A DNA stretch of 64,000 nt, from the NCBI RefSeq assembly GCF_003945595.2, contig NW_024104400.1:1501245-1565244 (forward strand), read 5' to 3'. The notes under the pieces were generated by a model. That model was not told the origin of the DNA. It saw only the letters and a list, made by a program, of their open reading frames with translations, and made no database searches. The translations under genes and the position numbers were made by a program. Source of the stretch: Pipra filicauda (taxonomy: Eukaryota > Chordata > Aves > Passeriformes > Pipridae). Below, piece by piece: positions 25,701 to 38,012 of this stretch (the first letter of the stretch is position 1; each line of letters begins with the position of its first letter).

Positions 25701-28700
25701 GTGATGGCAGGAGCTGGAAAGTGGAGGTTCAGGAGTTATATTACAGGATTTAGAGGGAGGAAAAAATTATGAGGTGGTATTTGTGAAGAGCTCTAGTGAG
25801 GAATCAAAGTGAAATTATTTCTGATTAACTAACACTCCAACAGCTCCAACAGGTGCCCTTGCTGACCCCCTGGAGCAACAAGCTCAGGAGAATTCAAGGC
25901 CATTGCAGTGTTTGGGTTTTCCTACTGAAATCCTCTGCCAACTGCTTTCCAGAAAAGATGATTGTAAAAGACTGTGGTGCCTTTTTAGTTCTAACGTAGG
26001 TGGTATGTTTAAAATAAAAATGTAGCAGCCTGTAATTTTCTGAAATACATACAGCTTTATTCCCTACAAATGTGTCCTTCCTCTTTCATTCTAAAAATCG
26101 TACAAAGCCAAGAAAAACTCCCCGGGTTTCAGGATAAGAACTCCTGAAAGGCAGAAACTGTGTTTTCTGTGAGTGTACTGAAACTGCTACAGCTGTAGAA
26201 AGGATTCATTGGGTTCCTCTGCTTTCCAGTTTACATGGAAATCTCTGAGTTCAGGCAGGCAGTGGTGTCATCTGACAGCTCAGACTGTCAGTGATCCAAT
26301 GATCCCTGGAATTAAGGTCTGACTCCTCCAGCTTCCCCTGTTCCCTTTTTGTCTCTCTCCTGTTTATTCCTATTCCCCTCTAGCAGCATTTTCTGACCTT
26401 TTTTTCACAAGGAGGTGGGGAGTAACCGTCAGATTGCGAGGGAATTCATTAATTTAACATAAAAAATTTCTAGCCTTGCATACCTTGGAGAGATCTCCAT
26501 GATTTGGAATTGAACTGCATCCAAAATCCGGGAGAAGGTGGAAACCACCTGCCTCAAGAAGCCAGGCAGAGCTTCTGGGAGCTTTGAGGTGCAAATACCG
26601 ATGTTCCATTGGTTCTCCATGAAAACCTCCTGTGAATATCCAGGGTGCTTCTCCTTGCTCTTTCAGGCTGGGAAATGTTGCTTCCCTGGGGGTGTGGGGG
26701 GGTAGTTCAACATCTATTTCTGAAATCTTTTCCAGTGGATAGGAACACATCTTACAGTAGCCAGCAATGTGCTGCAGTGGGCACATTCCTAAATCCAGGA
26801 AAGACAGATGGAGGAATCTGTTATTGATCACTCAGCATCAAAAATGAGCTCATAATGAAAATGCCCTAAATTACAGAGCACTGAGGAGAGGTTTTAATTG
26901 CCCATTGCCAAGAGATTTGGATTGTTCATTGCCAAGTCACACTGAGAATTTTCCTTAGTTGTACAAAACACGACTTTATGGTTTCCAGAGGAAAAAGACA
27001 TTTAAAGCAGAGAAAAATCACCTTGAAATTTGCATTTGTGTCATGCAGTTAGAGGGAACAGGCAGAGTAATGTAAGAGAAGTTCAGAGTTTGAATGTCAT
27101 ATAAAAAGATGGATCCACTGTGGGCAGTAGCTCAGCAATGCTGTTCTTCCAGAAAAAAATTTTGGAGGATGAAGAGAGTTAGTGAATAACCCATTTAAAA
27201 CAACAAATAATTATCTAAGTAATAAAACAGATAAATTATAATAATAAATAGGCAGGAAATTTTCACACAGGAAACAAAAAACAAAGACAGATAACGTTAA
27301 AGGAAAAGTTAAAAAAATTGTAATTTTCTTAGAAAAATGGAGGCAAACCTTTCTCAAGACTTTCATAAGTGGACTGAAAAACATTAGGAAATGTGCTAAG
27401 GAAACCATCACCTGCTGAAAGAAAGCTGCACTGGGGTATCATGTGAGCTATTTCTTGTTTCTCTGACAATTCTCAGGACAAGTTATCGATGGCTTTTGTG
27501 GCAGCACAAAATAACTCATTATTTGCATCTCAGCAATGAGAAAATGCTTTAACAAGGAGCCAAGTTGCTCAAATGATCGTTCAATGGAAGTGTTTTAATT
27601 CAACCTCTGCATCATTCCCAAAGCCATCAATATCATGGAGAATGTGGAAAGAAGCTTTTCTATTCCCTGTTTTCTGGGGGCTGCTCTTTGACTCTTTAAG
27701 TTCCACGCATTTTATGTCTCTAAAGGTAGTTCTGTAGTTACTTCATTAGTAAGGTCTCTTTTCTGGTGTCAAAATAACACCATTTATTCTTGAAACATTT
27801 TGGATATTCCCATTTTCTTTTCTAAACAACTTTTTCAATAGTAGGATGTTGATATTTGAGGAATCCTGGCATTTGGAATGAGTTAATGCCACATAACCCC
27901 TGTGCTTTTATCAAAGGCCTTGTTTTTCAAGGGTGTTTAAATATCCAATTAATGTGTTTGATGGATCTCCAGCTTCCATGTCATAGATCCAGGCAGAAAT
28001 TCCAAATGAAGCCAAGCTGTCTGACTCTTCTGTGTGATGTCAGACTGCCTTGATTCACCCCAGAGCTCTTTGCTTTTCTCTCACCATCTGATGTCACACT
28101 TGATTTGAATTGCTGAAAGTCTCATGAAATTATTCCTTCAAATCTCATTAATATCCCATCTTTTGAGGGGTAATGATAGACAATATTTCAATTTTTGCTT
28201 GCAAACTGGCAAGCTGTCACATAAAAGGACAAGATTAAACCTTACAGCAAACTGTGAAGCCGTGTTAGTGCCACCCTGGAACAGTCTCTACTTGTTCTCA
28301 TAATGAAGTAACCAACAACAGTGAAAGGGCAGAAGAAAATAAATTGCATCTCTGATTAACCCTAGTAGGCATCCATGCCTGCTAACATAATTATTATAAT
28401 TTTATTGCAGTTCAAGATATACCAGAATAAATTATATGTGTCTCTCAGATCTTCACTAATTCTTCTGGAACCAGTGGCTTTCTTTACTCCACAGCTACAA
28501 ACCCCAAAACATGGTAATGAAGCTCCATGACTAAGCATTCCTTAAATGAAAACAGAATTGGCATATATTGGGTTTGGGGCAGAGAAAAAACACAAATTTC
28601 TCAGGGAAAAAAAAAAAAAGGACCATATGGTGAATATGTTAAAACATTGACCAGCTTACTCTAAGAAAATACATTTTGAAACAGGAACTGTTTCAAAATT

Positions 28701-28740
28701 CTTCAGAGAGTTAAAAATAAACAAGGTTTCTAAATTGCAT
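22724..28740. other. Intronic spacer, no recognisable features
   Basis: I see no exon, transposon or tandem array. Short open frames (for example 125 codons on the minus strand at 26454-26831) show no recognisable domain. The sequence from about 23430 (AAGGGTTGGAATGAACC) faintly recalls a CR1 tail but lacks the other CR1 blocks. Confidence 0.55.
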
Positions 28741-29013
28741 ACGAGAGGACAAGGGGGAATGGTCATAAGATGTAGGCAGGTTTAAATGGGATATTAGAAA
28801 GGAATTTTTCTCTGTGAGGGTGGTGAGGCCCTGGCACAGGTTGCCCAGAGAAGCTGTGGCTGCCACATCCCTGGAAGTGTCCAAGGCCAGGTTGGACGGG
28901 GCTTGGAGCAACCTGGGCTACTGGAAGGTGTCCCTGCCCATGGAGGGGGTGGGACTGAATGGTCTTTAAGGTCCCTTCCCACCCAAACTGTTCTGGGACT
29001 CTGTGATTCCATG
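28741..29013 (+). mobile_element. CR1 LINE 3'-end fragment, sense
   Basis: This copy includes more 5' sequence than the others. It starts with GAGGACAAGGGGGAATGG and AGGCAGGTTTAAATGGGATATTAG, then TGTGAGGGTGGTGAGGCC and GCACAGGTTGCC. It continues through the SSE block (AAGGCCAGGTTGGACGGGG) and ends in AAGGTCCC...CCACCCAAACTGTTCTG followed by GATTCC. It is non-coding and 5'-truncated. With the antisense CR1 at 30561 it forms an inverted pair 1.5 kb apart. Confidence 0.93.
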
Positions 29014-30560
29014 ACACAAAAAGCAATGTTTATAAACAGATGCACTGGCACTGGTTTGCAGAACATCAGACTGGGAGTGCATACACTGAGGGAAAGGTAA
29101 ATGTGGTATTTATGGTTTTTCTAGGTTTTTCTAGATCTGTATTAAACCAAGTCATCATGGTGGCATTTGCATTTTTACCCTGATGACAGGGTAAAATGTG
29201 AACAGGGTACATGTTCAAGTGATCTAAACAGAGCCCAACAGACTGAGGTGATAGAAAGCAGTCAAAATGCTTTGAAAAGCAATGTTAAAACCTGTTCCTC
29301 CTCCCCTCCTGCAGGTAGGGGCAGGTGGATGGCACTGCCTGTTCTCCCTGCACTGAGTGCTTCATTTCTGTTCTAATGGACAATCACATTTCAGTCCTTG
29401 CTGGCATTTCAGTGCAGGATGACATTGTCCCTGTGCAGCTTTTACAAGGCAGTTCAGAGCTGCTGAGATCAGAGGCCCTGGGGAAAGGCAGGATCATTAT
29501 CAGCATCCTGCTGCTGGGAGGTTCTGCTCTTTATCAGATCAGGTAACCTGGGACAAAGCAATATTTACTATCAAAGGCTAATGACAACCTTATCTACCTT
29601 GTGGACTATTAACTCTTTTTGTGGCTCTGGTGTCTCCCATATAGCAATATTTAAACATAAAGTTCCAGTGTTCCGTGGTTCAGGGCATTTTTGGGTTGCT
29701 AAAGTGGCAGGCAGAGTTGGTAGGGACTGCAAGAGATACAAGAACTTCAAGTACAACGCAGACAAAGGCTCTGAGTTTTACGGGTAATAAGTATTTCAAG
29801 AGCAACGACTCTTAATAATGACAGAGAGACACGGTGAAATGCAGAGAGATGGTAATTAATACCATTAGCATCTGTAGCAAAAAGTTTCATTGTGGCTGTT
29901 TGCACTTTAGAATTCCAGTCATTGTTCCACAGCACAGGGAAACTGCTCCAGGAAAGATCTGGCTTCACTGGGGAAATCACATCTTCAAGGCTGAAGTGTT
30001 TTTGTGCACACATATAGCCCATTAATCAAGGGAAAAAATCGAGGCATGTTATTCATCATATTTGCTGTGTTTGGATTTGAAGTGATGAGAATTATAATAA
30101 TGATCCTGAGCATTATTATTAAGTAATATGAAGTGGTTCGTCTGCGGGAATAAATACGATTTGGCCTGCGAAGGTTCAGACATCTGGTGCAAGCATATGG
30201 GTTGGGAATCATTAGATAATTGTTACAAAAATACAAGAAAAATGTCTTTTTGATGAGAGAATCGAGGCCTTCCGGATGGCTCCATGTGCTTCCCTCTTGA
30301 GTGGGAGCTCCTTCCTGCCCGTTGCTCCTCACAGCATTCCCAGAGCACATGTGATGCCTGTCAGGTTACTGGGGTTGCTTGGTTTGAAACATGCTCAGAG
30401 TAGCAAACAGCTTTCAGGACTCATTTTCGGAAAATGTTTTATGTTGCACTGGTTTTCGGGTGGTAAATTGTCCTGTCTCCTAAACGTGTGTGTGCTGGGG
30501 GTTCCTGTTGCCCTGCGGTGACTTGGTGTGGATTCCCTGAGTACGGATGTTCCGAGCACG
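29014..30560. other. Spacer between inverted CR1 copies
   Basis: Nothing recognisable was found. This 1.5-kb segment would be the loop if the flanking inverted CR1 fragments paired in RNA. Confidence 0.5.
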
Positions 30561-30757
30561 GAATCACAAAATGGTTTGGGTTGGAGGGGACATTAAAACT
30601 CATCCAGTCCCACCCCCTCCATGGGCAGGGACACCTTCCACCAGCCCAGGTTGCTCCAAGCCCCGTCCAACCTGGCCTTGGACACTTCCAGGGATGTGGC
30701 AGCCACAGCTTCTCTGGGCAACCTGTGCCAGGGCCTCACCAGCCTCACAGCCAAGAC
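30561..30757 (-). mobile_element. CR1 LINE 3'-end fragment, antisense
   Basis: It reads from the CR1 terminus GAATCACAAAATGGTTTGGG through TTGGAGGGGACATTAAAAC and CCACCCCCTCCATGGGCAGG. It continues with ACCTTCCACCAGCCCAGG and GCCAAGGCCAGG-type blocks to GGCAACCTGTGCCAGGGC and the CCTCAC block, all on the reverse strand. The low divergence from the neighbouring copies suggests a relatively young insertion. Open frames of about 100 codons here on both strands come from the element itself. Confidence 0.94.
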
Positions 30758-31863
30758 TTTCAGGTCGTGTTGGAGAACCTTCTCCTTGTCTAAATCCAAG
30801 CCACTCTTACAGATATCTTTGCTAGTTCACATCCTAACTCGTGCCCAAGTATTAACCAGGAATCACTTATGGATCTGGTCATCATAAGCCAACTACTTCC
30901 CTACAGGAAAATATCGTATTAACTCTCCATTCCTTTCTGTGTGTATTTTGATTTCATCTCTGATTCTGTTAAGCTAAAATATCTTCACAATTTATTCAAC
31001 AAATATGACTTGCTGCAATCTTCTTTATGCTAAGAATTTAAGAAAAAAGGCCTTGGGCTGCCTGCCATTATTAACATTGAGAATTCCTGCTGTTTCTCAG
31101 GTAGCTGTCAGTTCAGCATAAGGAAAAAAGCTAATTATTTTAAGCAGGTCAGTCAGGAAGAAAACTGAAATTCTACATAAAGTCATGTGCCCATTGACTT
31201 TAGCTGAAATTTGCTGCTGCAGAAATATGTGGCTGAAAAGGAATCCACTGGTAAAAATACATAGTGCAAATATGTAACAATGTAATCTTATCAGGCTTGA
31301 AATTAAAGTATTGCATGCAAATTAGCTCCTTGATTTGCATCAGGATGAGGCTGAGAAGGATGATGAGGAAAACAAGAAGATGTGAATAAGAGAAAATGAA
31401 TCAACAGTATGAGGGTAGGTGTCCTTTTTTTTTGATATAGCAACATTTTTCTACAGAAAAAGTGGATAAGAATTATAGAAAACTTCTCAGATACCGGGCA
31501 AGACATCCTGAGTATTTTTACTGTGATGTATTCTGTATTTTTATAAAATATTTATTACTTTTAAGAGGCTGAAATTACACTTGGGAGTGTCAAATCCCTT
31601 GGAATTCAAAGGCATTTAAATACTACAGTGTATTTACTTATACTGAAGAAACACTGCTAGATTAAAAACTCAGTAAATTCTATAAAAACATTAATTTCCT
31701 GTATCATGTGGTGCCAAAAAAAATTGTATTAAAGGGAAATATTTTACTATCCAGACTACTTTTTCTAGTGTTGAATGCCTTGATATTTCATTTATTTTGA
31801 AGGATGCAACAGGTTAGAAAATTTGACTTTGATACAGTAACAATGGAATTTTTAGTTAGGATG
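30758..31863. other. Intronic spacer, no recognisable features
   Basis: AT-rich sequence without an identifiable exon, RNA or transposon. An eight-base T run lies near 31423. Confidence 0.5.
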
Positions 31864-32030
31864 TGCCATCCCTGGAAGTGTCCAAGGACAGGTGGGAGGG
31901 GATTTGGAGCAACCTGGGATAGTGAAAGGTGTCCCTGTCCATGGCAGAGGGTGGACTGGATGAGTTTTAAGGTGGGACTGGATGGGCTTTGAGGTCCCTT
32001 CCAACCCAAACCATTCTATAATTCTATGAT
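31864..32030 (+). mobile_element. CR1 LINE 3'-end fragment, sense, with internal duplication
   Basis: It starts inside the CR1 3' region (GCCATCCCTGGAAGTGTCC) and runs to a full terminus, CCAACCCAAACCATTCTATAATTCTATGATA. The block around GTGGACTGGATGAGTTTTAAG is followed directly by a near copy (GTGGGACTGGATGGGCTTTGAG, about 31953-31993), so about 22 bases were duplicated in tandem. The intact ATTCTAT tail identifies the 3' end and the + orientation. Confidence 0.92.
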
Positions 32031-32799
32031 ATATTGGAAAAATATATTGTAGAATATCCCCACATTCAGGGATATGATGCCTCAAACTGCTACAAATCCA
32101 AACTGGTTTAGAAAGGAAAGGATTTTCTCTTATAAAAAGCAAAGGAAAGCCCACTCCTATTTTTTAATCAGATAATTAAAACTGCTTAATTCACCCATGG
32201 GTGACATCAACAGCACATGCACTGAATGATCCACTGAAATCCATGAACCACATCCAGAGTACGGTGTTATTTCATAAATTGTTCTGTTTATGAACAAACA
32301 AACTCAACAAATCCGTGGTGCTTGGTGGAACTGATGTGCCCCAATGGCAAAGATCCTTTTGTACCTTTCTGAACAGAATTAATGTCAAATTTGTTGACTT
32401 GCTGAGCCAAACCCAGCGCTGGCTCAGTGAACCTAAAGAGCTCTTGCAGTGATCATTTGTCTGTTCCTGTGTCTCTCCAGACACCTGTGGGCTGAGCTTG
32501 GCTCTAATCCCATCACTGAGCTGAGCAGAAATTCCTCCAGCAAACTCTGTATAAGAGAAGTTTTACAGTTTTTTCAGTAAATTTTGCTTTCAGTGGTATT
32601 AGTTTACATTTTCACTGCTTTAAGAGCCAGATCCTCAAAGCTAAACCCAGGTGTTAAACTATACTTTAGACATGGTTTTGTTATTTAAATATGTACTACC
32701 CGTATGTTCTTCTTAGAAAAAAATCACCTCATTTTTTTCTTTTGAGAGTATAAAAGGAGTTTTCCCAAAGTTTTCTGAACATCACATGGGCTCCAGCCT

Positions 32800-32800
<1 letters not shown>
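32031..32800. other. Intronic spacer, no recognisable features
   Basis: Nothing identifiable. The AT-rich sequence ends in CTCCAGCCTC directly before a long A-rich run. Confidence 0.5.
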
Positions 32801-32835
<35 letters not shown>

Positions 32836-32854
32836 AAAAAAAGAAAAAGGAAAA
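32801..32854. repeat. A-rich homopolymer run (33 A, then interrupted)
   Basis: Thirty-three consecutive A residues (32801-32833) are followed by A tracts broken by single or double G. No AATAAA signal lies in the preceding 40 bases, which weakens a retroposed-mRNA reading. The run directly abuts copy B of the unnamed repeat, whose copy A also begins after an A-rich stretch (AAAAAATAAAAATT), so an A-rich border may belong to that repeat. Confidence 0.85.
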
Positions 32855-33103
32855 GCTAATTCAGTTAATAAAGATGATGAACTGTGCTGCATTGATTGCA
32901 GCCAGACTCATTACAGACTCGGTTTAAGGTTTTCCTGAGCACGCAGTTCCCTGAGTTCAAGTTGGCTTGGAAAAGGAGGGAGAAGAGGAAGTACAGCTGG
33001 GAAGCTGCTGACAGGAACGGGCTCCTCGGAATTCCCGGCACACGGGGCTCCGGCAAAGCCCTTTCGGTCGCGGTGCTTTTCCTTAAATCACTCCCTGCTT
33101 TGG
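32852..33103 (+). repeat. Unnamed dispersed repeat, copy B (pairs with 22468-22723)
   Basis: This is the second copy of the element described at 22468. It shares the 18-base identity GGGCTCCGGCAAAGCCCT at 33045-33062 and the same order of landmarks over about 250 bases. It retains more CpG (TCGGTCGCGG, CCCGGCAC, CCTCGG) than copy A, where the matching positions are often TG or CA. This suggests copy B is younger, or was protected from methylation decay. No coding frame is shared by the two copies. Confidence 0.75.
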
Positions 33104-36100
33104 CGCTGCCTCTCTCGGGCAGCGGTTCTCTGCCATTTACATAACACAGACCCTGGCGGTGTTCGAAGTGGGACGGGCACAGCCTGCTTTGATGTTATCC
33201 CTAAAAACAACTCCACTCCTAATCGAGAAAGGAGGAGCAGCAGGCTGAGGAAGACATCAAATAAGACAGATGGACAATTCTGGAACACCGTGTTTGAAGA
33301 GCCAGCTCTTTTGGAAAGAGATAGCTGGGTCTTTGCAATATTCTTTGCAGGAAGTGTTGGCCTAGAATGTTGATCATTCGTGCAAAGATCAAACAAACAT
33401 CAAAACAAACAAAAATATTTCTTCCTGTGCTCTAAGCCAATAAATGTAGGCACAACCAAGGAGAATTGCAAAATGGAGAATCTTCTGCCACAGAACTCCC
33501 TGGAAAAGCTCTGACTGTCATCTGTGTCAAAACTCTTTAGTCTTCCTTTTTGATGTTCCTTTTTTGCAAGGAAATACTGAATTTTAGGCAGACAATTATT
33601 CTACTAGAACAGCACATCTCAGCTGAACTTCCAGCACCCCTTTGCACGCTGAGCATCTGACACCTCACGGCAAATTCCAACCTTGAACTCTGAAACCTGA
33701 GCAGGTATTTAATGACAGACTTTCCTGGGCTTTGCCTGGGTGCCACACTGGGGTCTCAGCAGCAGCTGGAGCCCCCGGGCCACGTGGGTGTGGGAGAGGA
33801 GCCACGTGAGGTCTGTGTGCCCTTTTTGGAGAGACACAGTGACTCTGGAGGTAAAACAGAGCCAGGAGAGCAGGGTATTTTCATATTTCCTTTGAGCTGA
33901 TGAAAATTGTGGTTTCTTTGTGCATTAATTCCAGGTGTGGAACTCCCAGAACTAAAGCCATGGGTAATGTCCAAAACCATAATGATTTCAGGAGGGCATT
34001 GCTTCATAGTACCAAGAACCTTGGCAATTTTCCCATTCTCCTATTTCCCATCTTAAAACATGGAAGGGAGAACTGTCTCTTCATGCCCAGTCCTACACTC
34101 AGAAAATTTGCTTTAGCAATCTAATGGAGTAAAACTCCTGTGCTTAATTTCTTTTCACTACACAGACTTTAAGACGAAAAATTACACTCAGTGTTTGACA
34201 TTAACAGAATATGTAAAATGTGCTCATTTCTCTCTTGGTACTCCCTGCATTATAGATTTTAATTAGTTCATGAATCTGGAGAAGGCACTGTTTTTGTGTC
34301 TCAGTTCAAAACAGGCTATCAGCCTATCTCTTTTTAACTTGAAGACATGCATATAGTATTTTTTCCCTTTCCTTGTAATAAATATACCAGATAAGATTGT
34401 CACTTCACAGACTCCAGCTGTCTGCCCTGCCATGTGCTGATGCCTCTTTGTCAAAAGAAAACTCCAGGCAATCCCCTGTGTTTCTTCATACACTTTATGA
34501 TACCTCTAATCAGAGAATAGATTTTATAGGAATTTCCATCACATCTCTCCCTCTTGATTCTATTTTTTCCTGGCTGATGTAATCTCACAGGCTCCCTTTT
34601 CTCTTTGTAGGTAGCAGGGAAAAAGAAAAGAGACGAGCGAGAAATTATTCTGACACCTTTTTTCGGGTTTCTACCATTTGTCAGCCCTGCCACTAATGGT
34701 TGTTACAAAATTAAAAGGCATAGTTAGAATGTGGAACACTAACACGTACATCTGAGTTACACAATTTTCACTTCAAGTTTCGAATTTCTAACCAACCTCT
34801 CCATTTTAAGTGTTCCAGCAGGAGAAAATGGAAGTAAGCAATTAGAGGGGGGGTGGGGGGGGGAAGAAGGAATAAAGTTGTGTCAAATTTGATTCCATAA
34901 GACATTTTTTTTTGTTTATTTTACATAGATAGAGTTGCAAGGGCTCGTTCCTCAGTACATTTTGTCTCAGAAGACCGAGTGCTTCAAGCACAGGAAACAG
35001 CGTCCCAGAATACTCCTAAACACAGACTGATGTGCATGTTCTCTTCCTAAAATGCCTGATCTTGCTCATCCTGAGTTCAGCAGCTGAATTCAGGCTTCCT
35101 CAGGGCGTAGCTGAAGCTGAATCAACTCCTGCAAACCCCAGTTCACGAAGGTCTTCAGAAACACTCCAAAGTCCAGTCAAAGTTGATTTGCTTGGACCAA
35201 GAACTGCCTCAAAGGCAAAGTTGGCACGAGAACCCTGTGAAAACATGTGGCTGTTCTGATAGGCAAATATACATCAATTATAGATGGGACCTCCACTTTG
35301 CAGAAGAGCATTGCTGTTATGAGCATCACAAAAGTGGTAACACAAAGCTCTGGGGAGAGGCTCCAGCACAGATCGATACGAGCAGCAAGTGGGCTTTTAT
35401 GAGGGAAGAAGAAACGACAGAAGGATCTTGAGGGGAGCCAGGGATAAACAATTGATGTACAAAATAACTTACCTGTGCTGAGAATCAGGAAAAAGTGGAT
35501 TTCAAATGGCAGAGGACACTGCTCAGAAATAGGACAGGCTCTGGCATATTGGGGTTGGATTTCTCTGGCAGTCCCCTCGGACACTCGTGGTTGTCCCTCG
35601 TGATAGATGACAACTACAGGGAAGGTCAGCTCAGAAAAAACAGGATAAAATGTACTTTTCTCTATAGGTTTTAGAGACATGTCTTTTCCTGTATCTTAAA
35701 TGCATATAATTTATCAATTCCAGAAGAAAAAAAAAAAACAGATTTAAAGGCAACCTTCAGTACAGTTATAATCCAGTTGGATGCTTTTCTGGGAAGCACT
35801 GGCTGGGAAAACAGTATTGTTTACTTCAGATACATCTGGTGCACTGTTGTGGTCAGCAGCTCTCACTGTGTGTCTACAACATCTTCACTGTGGTACTTTC
35901 TTGAATTAATTGGGCTCAATTAGGAACGTTTACCATTCACATTTAATTTCACAAGTATGATTTTAGTCAATTTTCAGGATATGGGCTGTATCTCTTTGCA
36001 TCAGAAATTACCTTTCTCACCAAAAGGACTTTGCTCCAAAGAAATACCTCTGATTTAATACTCTCCTGTAACATTTGGCTCATCTGCCTAAAAAATTAAG

Positions 36101-37964
36101 GTTGGTTTTGCATACAACTTAAATTCCCAATCATCACGTTACCACTTTGGCAGTTATGATAATTTTTACTGAATTAATTTCCATCTCAAAAAAAGGCCTT
36201 TTTTTTCCCCTGACTTTTTAAGCTCTTTTTGGCTGCTGGCAAGAATTCAGTAATGCTTCAGATATTAATGTTTATTTTTTAAATAAGTTTGTCCTTTAGG
36301 AAAAAAATGGAAGGTACATCTGACTCCTTAAACACTGTAGGTCTAAATGTTAAGTATGACAGCTGAGAGACCTCTCTTTTTAGTTTTACCCAGTTTAAAT
36401 TTGAGTTTGTTCAGATGGGTTTTGACCAGTTAATTTGTCTTGACAGCTCTCAGGGTCACATTTAGTTTATCCCCATAGGTGCCTTGTTCTGTAGGAGAAT
36501 AAAATGCATTTGTCTCATCCACTTGCCTTTGATTTTCATATTTGTGTGAATGACTTTGAAATCACAAGAATCAAAAGAATTAAATTGAATAAAATGGAAA
36601 ACAGATTAAATAAAATGTTTTTAGTTCCCCAAAGTGTTGCCTGAAAGATCCCTGGATGGACAAAATGACCACAGAATATACCAACTGAAAACTTCTGATG
36701 TGATTGCACCCATAAAGAAGGAGCATTTCTTCCTTTGCTTCATAACCAGTCTCAAATATTTTCACAGGAGTATTTGCATTATGGTTATTGGAACTTCTGT
36801 GTGTGGGAGGAGGCTCAGTTTGCCTGAAATGATGATATTCCAGCATTGAGGACATCAAGTTACTATAAAGGAAGCAAATCAGGAAAAGCACATGAACTAA
36901 TAGCAGCTCATTTTAAATTTGTGTGGGCAGAAAGTGTTGTGCTTGCTCTCTAAAAATATATTGAAACCTAAACTAAGCTCTGAGGGCAGAGAAGATCTTT
37001 GAGAAAGAGGTGCCTGAAGAGAATGCCTTCCAATGTCACAGCTGTTTTTAAAACAAAGCAAATAATAAGTAGTTTCCTGAACCCGGGCATCTCATGAAGG
37101 TTGTGACAACAGAATGGACTGGGCCACACAGTAACTTTGTAGAAGTAAATCCAGGTATTGATTAAAATCAAACCAAAGCAAACAGAAGCTGATTGACCTT
37201 TCCAAATGTCAGGGGATTTTTCACGCCGAGTGTGTGAGAGTCATTCAGCCACTGCAGCCTTGGCTGGTACTTTCAGCTGTGTTCTTCCACACACAAAGGA
37301 GCCTCATTTCCCATGACAGCAAAGTGCACATCAGCACATGCCATGCAAATCACAGCCTCTTCAAACCCTCTCTCTATACAGAGGAATATTCAGCAAATCA
37401 TCTCTCCTAATAACAGGAGACTCCAGCTGCCGAGGGGTCTGTTATTGTACCACACTTAAAGAATTCACAGTGTCTGCACGTGAGTGTCGGTGACACTGGG
37501 AAATACAGTCAGGCTGGAACATAAATTTGAAATAGATGACAAAAAACAGCCTTTATCTCATAGCCTTTCCAATAGTTTTCTTTAAAACACTTCTACTCCA
37601 AGAGCCCGGACACTTAGAGGGTGTTTCCATCAGGAGGTAAGAGAAGATATAAATGGGTTTATGATGTACAAGTCCCCTGGAACTTAGTGGAGTTCAGGGT
37701 CTTGCTCATACAGAAAACATGAACTTCAAGTCAGGTTCCCACTGGCCTGAATCCCACACAAAGTGAACACCTTTCACTTTGAAGCTGGAAGCAAGAGTCA
37801 GTGTACTTAATGAAGGACAATCAGTTCAGATCAAGATCACCACAGCAAGCAAACCTTGCAGACTGTGTGTCTGCATGTTTTAAAGGGCAAAAAAAGACCA
37901 TACAGAGGATAGAAATGACTGGCATTTTTCCAGAATAAATAAGATAGTAAACCCACTTATATTT

Positions 37965-37966
<2 letters not shown>
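33104..37966. other. Intronic spacer, no identified genes
   Basis: No exon or named repeat was recognised. Small items are a G-rich run at 34847-34863 and a 12-base A run at about 35727. Overlapping open frames at 35.0-35.7 kb include a 75-codon one with a signal-peptide-like start and a 167-codon one on the minus strand. Neither has supporting evidence, and they are treated under findings and rejections. Confidence 0.5.

Positions 37967-38008
<42 letters not shown>
37967..38008 (+). repeat. Poly(A) tract of about 42 bases, preceded by AATAAA
   Basis: An uninterrupted A run follows ATTTGC. An AATAAA hexamer lies at 37934-37939, 27 bases upstream, which is the spacing of a real cleavage site. 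This arrangement is expected at the 3' end of a retroposed transcript inserted in + orientation. I do not recognise the preceding sequence as any gene or LINE, and no target-site duplication is evident to the eye. Confidence 0.7.

Positions 38009-38012
<4 letters not shown>

Noticed and set aside
30488..30887. Overlapping open frames of 80-100 codons near 30.6 kb, with look-alikes near 28.8, 13.6 and 42.9 kb
   Set aside because: All are translations of the CR1 3' non-coding region, which explains why similar peptides recur at each CR1 fragment.
35177..35680. 167-codon open frame on the minus strand
   Set aside because: It has hydrophobic and Cys/Pro/Phe-rich composition without a recognisable family, it overlaps other open frames on the opposite strand, and it has no splice or promoter signals.
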